From: Mytilisepta virgata
Taxonomy: Eukaryota; Mollusca; Bivalvia; Mytilida; Mytilidae
NCBI GenBank assembly: GCA_028015205.1
Contig: CM051514.1
Coordinates: 48,252,150-48,316,149 of the forward strand
Length of the DNA: 64,000 nt
Direction of reading: 5' to 3'
The notes beneath the pieces are model-generated. The model saw nothing but the letters and a program-made list of their open reading frames with translations. It had not been told where the DNA came from and made no database searches. The position numbers and the translations under genes were made by a program. Of the stretch, positions 55,506-64,000 are shown piece after piece; the first letter of the stretch is position 1; the number at the start of each line of letters is the position of its first letter.

Positions 55506-57940
55506 TCTTCTTCTATACAAAAGTTCTAGAAACACATTTCATTTAAACAAAAACATGGGATATTCACAGCAAGAGCCTTTCTTATTTTGAATAGTATAAG
55601 TAATAGCCCCAGAAATTCTATATGAAAAACTTTGCAATTTACTGTAAATCAAGATTACTATAAAATATTGGATAAAGAAGGATAACTCTATTTCAACTGG
55701 TCATTCTCCTTTAGAAAGAAAAAAAAACCAATATGTGCCTTAAGTACTAATATAGATATATATATATAAGTGTGACCAGGTGGAAAAAGGCTTATGATGA
55801 CTCGAATGCGGAATTCAAATACTTTATTAAATATAATCAAAGAAGTTAATGACAGATCTGAAATATACAGATAATGACAAATAAATATAACTCTACAAAT
55901 AAATGCATATGAATATATAATTTTGTAGCAAATAATGTATATTATGTTTAATTACACAATTGCAATAACAACTCTAAATTAAACAATTTGTTAATCAATG
56001 CAAATGAAAACTGTTCACTAAAGTAAGTTGACTATACGACTCAATAAAATACTGTACACCATTGAAAGTTAATTACAGGTAAATAAGAAAATATAAAGTT
56101 TGAAATACAATTAGCAAAGTAAATGAAACTAAATGAAATATTTAAGACAAAAACTTTTAAATGGTAAATACCTTATACTGCTGGCTACGGCTTATCATAT
56201 TGCTTCTGGTCTGACTTATTCCGCATTGACAATATAGATAATAATCACAGTATATAAAGTCAAAATACAAGGTCAAACCGGCCAGTACCAGATAAAACAA
56301 CTATTAAGAAAAGTAGTTTGTCCAATAGCCAGTAGTGAGTAAAAATCAAAGAGCCTACATGGAGTATTTGGCTTCACTGAACCATATAATACAAATTGTG
56401 TTCAATATAGTTAGATCATTATAAAATAGATATAACTGAAGTAATTGTACATAAATCAACTTGTCCACATAAGACATACGAGTATTACCTTTACATATCA
56501 ATATCATAAAAAGAATTATTTTTAAACATTTAACATCTACTAATCTAGTAAACATATGTGTTCTATGCTTCATCTGGTAATTCCTTGTTACATGCATACA
56601 AATTAGTACATGCGTTTAAATCTATGGTCTCTCATATCTTGTACAATCGCTTCTAACACCTTGTAAATACTACCTCTATCATATAAATTATCTCTACCAA
56701 ATGTTTTTACATCTGACATCAGAAAAAATTTCTATCTCGATAAACATACATGTATGAGTTTCTATAACTAAATCTCATGTTTATATCATTATAATTTTGT
56801 GCCTTGTGTGTGTGTATGCTCTGTGTTTCTTGTGTTTACTATTCTTAACATATTCATTTATACCTTGTAAACACCAATAAACTTTATTTGAATAAAACAT
56901 TTACCGAGGTATGTCCATTCATAAGTATCTATAGAAACTTGTGTATTACCTGACAGACTACAAACATCGAAAGTCTGAATAGCATGTTATTTTTGTTTTC
57001 AAGAAAAAAGTTTTTAAACTCAAATGAAATGTATTCTAGAAGATAAAATATGACATGTGAATGCTGTCAAAGTTTTGAATAACCATAATTATTTTATGAT
57101 TTATTCTTTCACACCTTTGTGTGGCTCCATTTTCTGTAGGTAGATTTACTGCCACCATAGATGGGACCTGTTACCTGGGATCAGTTTTGTATATTCAGGG
57201 GACATGATCAATTACACTGGGAAAATCGTACATGTTATGTATAACACCTTAAATAAGATAAAATTTATAATACCTTATTTAAGATAGTAATGTTGTTTAA
57301 AAATATGGAATAAGTCATATATCTTCTACTTTTTTTAATAATTATAAAATATAAGACTTAAAAGTTTAATCTAATAAACAAACTACATGAGTTTTCACAT
57401 CTCAATAAGATAATAAAATAAATTCCACAATCACAAAATAAGAGACAGAGGTAAAACCGATATTAAAGGTTGACAATATATAAACAATAGACAAAACACA
57501 ACAAAAAATCGGGAAAATTATGAGCAACCTGAACAACTAAACATTGCCGTAGTGTAATGTAAGAAGTGAACACAGTTGCGTCGAGACATATTTGCCAAAA
57601 AAAGAAAGAAAAAAAATTAAAGCTGGCAGTGATATTTTTCTAGAGTACACCTTTTGTTCATACTTGAATACACCATTTGTGATGCAGTAGAAGCTGTCAA
57701 TTTCACTCTTTTGAAATATATCCAAAAAATCCAACTAGTATAATGATCATGCTTCCTGTTTGGAAACTGGAACCTAAAAATGTGAACTGGAATTAATGTA
57801 TCATAGGTTTTTATATATGTTTAATCATATTCATTTTAATAAAAAAATTGTTAATCAAAGGAGAATGAATATCGGCAAAAGAATATAGAATTGACAGGAC
57901 AGTGGTTATAGTCCACAAATGCAAAGTCTAAGGAAAAAAC
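55506..57940. other. No gene recognised
   Basis: AT-rich. Minus-strand frames at 56355-56597 and 57537-57734 have no family signature. Confidence 0.4.
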
Positions 57941-57944
57941 AAAG

Positions 57945-58171
57945 ACAGGATAATGGAACACAGCAAACAAACGCCACAAGCATACATGTATTACTAAAAC
58001 AAATAGCACAGGACTTAAGCACTAGCAATGCAATTTTCCACTGAAAAGTGGGAGTGTCCAGCTTCGTTAAAGGGCACCCCTCAAATTACCAGTGAGTAAC
58101 AACCAGTGAAGTGTCAAGTTCGATGTGGTTTCAATTCCAAAAGGAAGTGAAATCTAACTGAAGATATCTTG
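57945..58171 (+). repeat. Dispersed repeat, copy 1 (with 63325-63645)
   Basis: Shares with 63325-63645: GGATAATGGAACAC, GCAAACAAAC, CACTAGCAATG, GGGAGTG, AGTGAAGTGTCA and TCAATTCCA-AAGGA. It runs directly into the 37-bp minisatellite. Confidence 0.75.
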
Positions 58172-58627
58172 TCTCCTACGTGAGATAGAAACTTCATATA
58201 ATATCGTGTCTCCTTCATATAATATCGTGTCTCCTACGTGAGAAAGAAACTTCGTATAATATCGTGTCTCCTACGTGAGATAGAAACTTCATATAATATC
58301 GTGTCTCCTACGTGAGATAGAAACTTCATATAATATCGTGTCTCCTACGTGAGATAGAAACTTCATATAATATCGTGTCTCCTACGTGAGATAGAAACTT
58401 CGTATAATATCGTGTCTCCTACGTGAGATAGAAACTTCGTATAATATCGTGTCTCCTACGTGAGATAGAAACTTCGTATAATATCGTGTCTCCTACGTGA
58501 GATAGAAACTTCATATAATATCGTGTCTCCTACGTGAGATAGAAACTTCATATAATATCGTGTCTCCTACGTGAGATAGAAACTTCATATAATATCGTGT
58601 CTCCTACGTGAGATAGAAACTTCGTAT
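58172..58627 (+). repeat. 37-bp minisatellite
   Basis: One full unit (58172), one 21-bp partial (58209), ten full units from 58230 to 58599 at exactly 37-bp steps, and a final partial. The unit is TCTCCTACGTGAGATAGAAA plus CTTC(A/G)TATAATATCGTG. Confidence 0.95.
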
Positions 58628-58815
58628 CTGCCAATCAATTTGTGATGACGACCTTACATCTTTTAGAGTGATGAAATTAACAGAGACTGAACATAACCCT
58701 GTCTTAGAAGTTTGTATGACAGCAATCTCGCCCTGTCGAGAAAGTCCCCGTATCAATCACATTTGTCGTAAAGTTTTCATTTCAATCGCCTTATTATCTA
58801 CGTACAAGAACAAAT

Positions 58816-59085
58816 CTAAATATGAAGAATAATCGGTGTGTCTGTGGTCTCTTTAATTTCAAGTTCACTGGAATGGTAATTCTTAAAGTAAGGAGTATGT
58901 AGTGACAAAACATCATCTATAGAGCGGAAACTGAATTTAAAAGATTGGGCTAGTTTCTTTTCTTTCCGATTTCTCATCACTCGCAGCAATACCAAAGGAA
59001 GATAAACAAAAAATATGATTATTGATAATATCTTCACTTGGTATTGTAGTGTGTGTGTAAGTAGGGTTGCCAAATAAATTGTCAA
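58816..59085 (-). pseudogene. Penelope-like reverse transcriptase fragment
   Basis: Minus strand reads KLAQSFKFSFRSIDDVLSLH and LEIKETTDTP. This matches the Penelope-like RT string around (F)RYIDDVLS and ELEIKDTTDT (from family knowledge); YIDD is changed to SIDD. Only ~60 residues remain, so it is a relic. Confidence 0.65.
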
Positions 59086-59089
59086 TACC

Positions 59090-60042
59090 CATCTCCTTTC
59101 ACTTTATGGACCTGATCCAATTCGAAAGTGGATAAATAAATATTGACTATAACGCAGATTGTTAACAGCATGTGCTATAATCAACAAGCCTTTTATGATG
59201 ATTTTAATCGCCAACCCAATAAATTCAGTACGTCTTTCAGGTGAAGTTTTACTTATTGGAGTTTGCTCGATCGCAATCAGGAAAGGTGATTTTTTCAGTA
59301 AATATCTTTAATTACCTGTACCAACGTAAGGGGGCAATGTTGATCCTACTGGTACTATGGAAGCTAGAACTGTGTTTTTGTTACCTTGGTTATTTTCTAT
59401 AAAAAAACAAAACAAAAATAAAAAACTTACACTTCTTCTCAGTTCATAGTGTTGATTAAAGACGAAAACAAAAAATCAGGTAATATGGCTACAAGAAGTT
59501 AAAATCTGTCATGCATATAAAAAAACATATCAATGACTTTGTCGACTAGTAGAGGCATGGAAGTAAGACAAATCTAAGATATTTTTGTCAGTAAAGTCAA
59601 AGGTACCATAATATTATAAAGCTGAATATACACTGAACTACATGTTATAAAAAATATTGTAATTATACATGTAAATGATGCTCATATACGTTTCTGATAT
59701 CTGCCATTCTTTTTAAAGAATACAAGTTGTTTGATCACAAACCCTTACTTTTTAATAAATGTCTTGGCTACATTAAGTTCAAGAGCAAAAATTTACAGTT
59801 AAGTTGTTAAAGCATTGAGTTGTTTAAATCACAATTTGTTCTATTAGACAATGATATGTATACATTGATGATCTTCACTCGAGGTACAGAGACAATTTTG
59901 AAAATTTATATGACTTATTTACTAAACAGAATGTCATACCCCGTATATTTAAAACCATTTGACCCCAAGCATCTGTTTTTTTTTTCAACTAGACAAGTTT
60001 AGGTTACGTTGTCAGTTAGTGTAACATTACAGAGATTAATAC
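59090..60042. other. No gene recognised
   Basis: AT-rich; possibly intron of the minus-strand cysteine-rich gene. Confidence 0.35.
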
Positions 60043-60132
60043 CTTTGGTTCTGTTATATGAAGACATGTTAATTCGTATCAGGACGCTGCATAACAATGT
60101 GACATCACTATCAATAAGTTCTTGCCCAGATA
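60043..60132 (-). CDS. Exon C (tentative): Ig-like strand
   Basis: Acceptor TTAATCTTACAG, donor GTATTA, 90 nt, phase 1 to 1. It encodes SGQELIDSDVTLLCSVLIRI then two sequons (NMS, NRT). Its phase fits exon B. The short length keeps this tentative. Confidence 0.35.
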
Positions 60133-63100
60133 CTGTAAGATTAAAATAATAAGTGATTAAACATTTACAATTTGATATCATGGAAGGTAAATAAATATTT
60201 TTAAATGCATAATAAACATTTATAACATATTGGAAAATTTTATTGCAAAATGCATTTTTATTGCAAAAATGGTGGTTACATACCATATTAGAGTAGCCTT
60301 GCCCTCGTTTATCAAATCTCCCAGTTCTAGATCTCCTTGTTTGAAGCAGCTTTTCCATTTGTAACCACAACTGGCAACAATGGTCCTTAGATGATCCTCT
60401 TTCAAAATTGTGTCCGATGAATCAGACGGTAAACTTTGACCGGCACATCCGAACTTAGTTTAACATATGACCCTATGGGAAATGTCATTTAAATATCTAT
60501 TTGTCTGAAACCACTTGGCCAATTAGAATCAGACTCGGCAGCAATGGTCCTCTTTCAGAATTGTGTCTGTTAAACTGGACTGTCAACCAAGATTGTTGTC
60601 ACAGCCGAAATTAGCTTAACATAGGATCCCATGGGATAATTTATTAATCTTCTTGTCTGAAACAATTTGGTCAATGGCAGCAATGGTCCGCTTTGTTGCT
60701 CTTATTTCAGAGTTTTGTCTGTTGAACCAGACTGCCCTTAGGTGGGCAGCTTTCATAATTGCGTCTGATACCATAACAATCCTACTCTTAAACTACTAAC
60801 CCAAAGGGGAGCCGGACCGTTTATCCTTCCGCATTTGGACGCTAACTTACGGTGACATCAAAGCCTTACAAACGGGTAGAGATGCGTGGTCTTCCGAGGA
60901 TTTCTCGTCTGTTTCGCAGCGGGTATAAATAAACTGCATATTATGTATGTATAGATACATAATATATTGTTTTTATACTGACACCTCCCCCCTCCGTTAT
61001 ATTAAATAGAGTGTTTATATAAAACAAATGCTATCCCATTAAGATCATAAATAACATTTAAAATAATCGCAGTTGTGAGTCACTTATAATTTCCAGCTAT
61101 GATTAGTAAATACATCTTAAACGAATTATATTTTCTTATATAGGTGAACAAATATCTAAAATATCCAAAAACCATGAATACATAAGTAACACAAGGCTTT
61201 CCACTCGCTTCTTTCCATTTTAATTTATAATGATAAAGAGTATTTGAATCTGGTGCTAGATTTTGCTATAAACAAACAAAAAATGGATGACAGGAAAGGT
61301 GAAAAGTGACACACCAAATGACAGAACTCCGGACAAAAAATAACATAAAAGAGTACAAAATAGAAACATGCAAACAACATAGATAGTCTGACTTGGTACA
61401 TACCATTGAAGCTATTACAGATATAGGGCTGTCCCAGTTCTTGGGATTCTAGAATGCATATTTCTTCATTAGACTCATTACAATGTGGTAATTGAACCTT
61501 TACGTCATGTTGTAGCGTACACACACGTTGGAGAATTGAGCTACACATGAATCCACCAAATCCTTTTTTACATTCGCACTCCATCTCTGGTGGGTGTGTG
61601 TCACTACAATTACACGATCCTCTCGAAGTGAAGTTTGAAGCTGTAAAAATAGCTTGACATTGGGAACCTAAGAAAAAGTGGAAATTGTTTATTTTATGAT
61701 TTAACAACAAATCATATTGAGAAAATTTATATTTCCGCATCTTTTTTTTCACCTACATATGCCATTGAAAACTGATACGCTTGCAAATACTTAATTGACC
61801 ATACACATTTATACGTAGAGTTGTATTCTTAAATGTATGAAATATCTTCCTTGCAAGAAAAACTCAAAATTAACTTCTTCGTGTATATTAACTGCCAAAA
61901 TGGTTGCAAAATTCAAAACGACTGATACTTAAGGAAACATCTTATTTCAAATAGCTATTCTTTGTGGTAAATTGACTCACCATGTTCCAAAACGTTTGAA
62001 TGGAAACATCTTCAAAGAGCAATATAATAAAACAAAATACTCTGGGACTTTATTCAACATGTTTTAATTAATAATCGACGGTTGGACGATCAATTTTTCA
62101 GAAACATGCTGGAATTCCTATAGGAATGAACGGTGTGCTGCTTTTGGCCAACCTGTTCCTATTTTCGTATGAAAGTAAGACTACGGAAGAGACAGAAGGC
62201 TCTATCCCAGTCCTTTATTTTTTTAATTTCCGTTATAAAGATGCTGTGCTATCTCTTAATAGTCCTAAATTTAAGGATTATCGCCATCTTATCTACCTCT
62301 GTGAACTTGAAATAAAAAGAGACCCATCCACTCAGCTTCTTACATTTGTGTACCTAGATTTATACTTATATATAGAGTCGAAGAACGACCAAATAAAACT
62401 TTAATGGCAAATATGATGATTTTAACTTTCGAATTGTGAACTTCCCCTTTCATAACGTCTCCACCTTATGGTGATTTGTCTGTTGAACGTCCTGAAAGAA
62501 CGAAGTTACTGCCACATACAAGACAAGTTAGGGGTTAGGAGTCATCCATAATTGTTAACATTTTACAGCAGTTAACAAAACTCACTCTACTGGGACTGGG
62601 TTTCAAATTAAATATTTCAGAATACGCTTTAAAATCGGTATAACAGTCACTTCCGCCGATATTCCGGAAAAAAGAGAATACATGCTTTTGATATTTATAG
62701 AATTTCATGTGGAGGGCGGGGGTGGGGGATTTCAAACCAAAGTTTATCTTTGTAAACTTGTGAAAAAGTTTGACATTATGGATGATAAATTAATGTTCAG
62801 GCTATCGTCACTACAAAAAAATGTATCACGACTTGATTGGCCGATATCTACTTTAGTTTTTTTTGGTAAGCCTTGTGTTTATCACCACTTTGGTTGTGTC
62901 TGTACATATCGACAAATTAATACCAAAGCGACAAAACAGTGAGGAACGTCCACAAATTTGAATCCAAGGAAAAGATTGATTGATTCATTCATTGTTGCTT
63001 AACGTCCAGTGTCAAATATTGCATGCTTATTCAGCACGAGGACCAGTTTATTTATCAAACAAGGGAAACACATTTTGACTGCCACTGTAAAAAGAGGATG

Positions 63101-63911
63101 GTTGGATAGGGTCGGATAATTTAGCCTTCTGTAGGGCATTAGCCTACTCTTTCTCGTTAACTACAGAAGGAATCTTTAGCGTGCATTGAGTGTGTAATTC
63201 TCCAAACACGTTACCCACTATGGTCGCGGTCAGGCTTTTCGTATTATGGCCTGACAACCCGGGGACGCGCTAGGCAACTCTGTGGGTTGAGCTTCCGTAA
63301 TCCGTCACAGGTGCCTAGCTAAAGAAAAGACAAAGTCGGGATAATGGAACACTGCAAACAAACACAAAAAGGATACCTGTATAACTAAAATAATCAAAAA
63401 CGTATAACAAACTAAAGCAACAACAAACCCAACAAGACAGCAACAAAACTAAAGCACTAGCAATGTGAACTCCCATTGAAAACCGGGAGTGACATCAGAT
63501 GCCAGGAAAAGGAAGCATGTCGTGCTCCGCTAACGACACCCGTCACATTGCCAGTGGGTAAAAGCAGTGAAGTGTCACGTCCGATGAGGCGTCAATTCCA
63601 CAAGGACGTGGAATACATGTATTACTGGAGATATCGTATAATATTGGTTTGTTATGTTAGTGATCTCACGAATTTTGCCTTTTCTTTATATTTTGGTTTT
63701 CTATAATTCGCCCAATGTCTTCTTTTGTCGATATTCTAAAATGGACATTTTATAATTATTTATGAATAAGCCCTTGATTTCTTACATGTTTTTTTGTCAT
63801 CATCTGCATGGAGAAATCCGTTTCCTCCATTGTTACAGTGAATTTTCTTATCACAGAAACAAAACTTCGGCAATTTTTCTTTTTCACCACATTTATCACA
63901 CATATGGGTGC
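60043..63911 (-). CDS. Cysteine-rich EGF-like extracellular protein, internal exons only
   Basis: Partial gene. On the minus strand exon A (63911-63786), exon B (61667-61404) and possibly exon C (60132-60043) all have GT-AG sites and phase-1 ends. The A-B junction creates a Cys codon (T + GT). The joined product reads CDKCGEKEKLPKFCFCDK...HCNNGG, then an EGF-like module (CNCSDTHPPEMECECKKG, FGGFMC), then a Cys-containing segment with NES and a possible Ig-like strand (SDVTLLCSV). Phase-1 symmetric exons are typical of extracellular modules. The start lies beyond 64000 and the end was not found. It is probably a secreted or surface protein; identity unknown. Confidence 0.55.
60371..60745. repeat. 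Diverged tandem repeat, ~140-166 bp
   Basis: GGCA(A/G)CAATGGTCC occurs at ~60371, ~60537 and ~60675. CAGA(A/G)TTTTGTCTGTT/AATTGTGTCTGTTAAA and ATAGGATCCCATGGGATAAT-like words recur. Frames through it are not exons. Confidence 0.6.
60750..61400. other. Intron of the minus-strand gene, nothing recognised
   Basis: No conserved frame or repeat identified. Confidence 0.4.
61404..61667 (-). CDS. Exon B: EGF-like module
   Basis: Acceptor TTTTTCTTAG before 61667, donor GTATGT after 61404, 264 nt. Cys spacing in CNCSDTHPPEMECECKKGFG followed by GFMC fits the C-x-C...C-x-C-x8-C half of an EGF domain; four more Cys follow. The ORF extends past both splice sites only by chance. Confidence 0.7.
61672..62125. 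other. Intron of the minus-strand gene, nothing recognised
   Basis: AT-rich sequence between exon B and a Penelope relic. Confidence 0.4.
62126..62500 (+). pseudogene. Penelope-like reverse transcriptase fragment
   Basis: Reads NGVLLLANLFLFSYE, FNFRYKDAVLSLNSPKFKDY, LCELEIKRD, YLDLYLYIE and, after a frameshift near 62400, YDDFNFRIVNFPF. These match consecutive Penelope-like RT blocks (LLADLFLYSYE, FRYIDDVLSLN, ELEIKDT, YLDLHLEI, DDFNFPIVNFPF; from memory). YIDD reads YKDA, so it is inactive. Confidence 0.75.
62505..62970. other. No gene recognised
   Basis: A minus-strand frame (62535-62735) and a plus-strand frame (62682-62942) overlap without signature. Confidence 0.4.
62973..63318 (+). 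repeat. ~400-bp dispersed repeat, copy B
   Basis: Matches 11960-12380 in the same orientation from TTGATTGATTCATTC to CGTCACAGGTGCCTAG, lacking the GAAAGGGTCCGCCCTATCTG part of copy A. Confidence 0.85.
63325..63645 (+). repeat. Dispersed repeat, copy 2
   Basis: Second copy of the 57945-58171 repeat. It ends GGAGATATCGTATAATATTG, which corresponds to the point where the other copy enters its 37-bp array. Confidence 0.7.
63786..63911 (-). CDS. Exon A: cysteine-rich module
   Basis: Acceptor GTATTTTTAG before 63911, donor GTAAGA after 63786, 126 nt, open in one frame. It encodes five Cys (C-x2-C, C-x-C, C) with CNNGG. Confidence 0.55.
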
Positions 63912-64000
63912 CTAAAAATACAATTACAAATAACTAAAAGCTGAAGCAGTTAGTTTACAATAAAAAGGTTAAGATATAAATAAAAATAATAAATGTTCGT

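Noticed and set aside
57537..57734. Minus-strand exon with CITNGVF
   Set aside because: Possible splice sites do not keep phase 1 with the neighbouring exons, and only one Cys is in the candidate.
58172..58627. CRISPR array
   Set aside because: The 37-bp units abut without spacers and the context is animal nuclear DNA.
60220..60405. Minus-strand frame ending at a GTATGT donor as an exon before exon C
   Set aside because: It lies at the start of a tandem repeat, and none of its open frames continues in frame into exon C.

Overview
The window looks like nuclear DNA of a bivalve mollusc, probably a mussel-type (Mytilus-like) genome. It is AT-rich, its genes are split by GT-AG introns of up to 5 kb, and it is packed with dispersed and tandem repeats of kinds common in mussel gene flanks. 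The organism is inferred from repeat style and gene content, not proven. There is no bacterial gene organisation.

Layout. Positions 1-3000 hold tandem duplications, ~160-bp repeat modules and a 183-bp foldback element. Positions 3011-14475 hold a five-exon plus-strand gene for a secreted protein of 749 residues that I do not recognise. Its four small exons, all joined by phase-1 introns, encode a signal peptide, a short glycosylated pro-region, an RHKR furin-type site and a glycine-rich hydrophobic segment. One 2-kb exon encodes the rest, including a duplicated motif with exactly conserved cysteine spacing. Its introns carry several repeat families. Positions 14.6-23.6 kb are repeat-rich and gene-poor: tandem duplications, two foldbacks and a tRNA-derived SINE.

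Positions 23885-34409 hold a five-exon plus-strand gene for a 247-residue Rnd-type Rho GTPase. Residues needed for GTP hydrolysis are replaced and it ends in a CVVM prenylation box. A consensus CRE and an inverted CCAAT box lie just upstream. Positions 34.8-41.9 kb hold a second SINE, a 49-bp minisatellite, a TA microsatellite and a 213-bp tandem duplication.

Positions 41.9-55.5 kb are a nest of retroelements. An almost complete Ty3/gypsy element (43202-49254, 617-bp LTRs differing at one visible base, 4-bp target duplication) sits inside the 3' end of a minus-strand LINE (42945 to at least 52952). That LINE is flanked by fragments of plus-strand LINEs. The gypsy pol order is protease-integrase-RT-RNase H, as in Gmr1-like elements, and its gag carries a SCAN-like region.

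Positions 55.5-64 kb hold a 37-bp minisatellite, two fragments of a Penelope-like reverse transcriptase and more dispersed repeats. They also hold the middle part of a minus-strand gene for a cysteine-rich, EGF-like extracellular protein, with three exons at 63911-63786, 61667-61404 and (less sure) 60132-60043, all in phase 1. All calls come from reading the sequence; no database search was possible.
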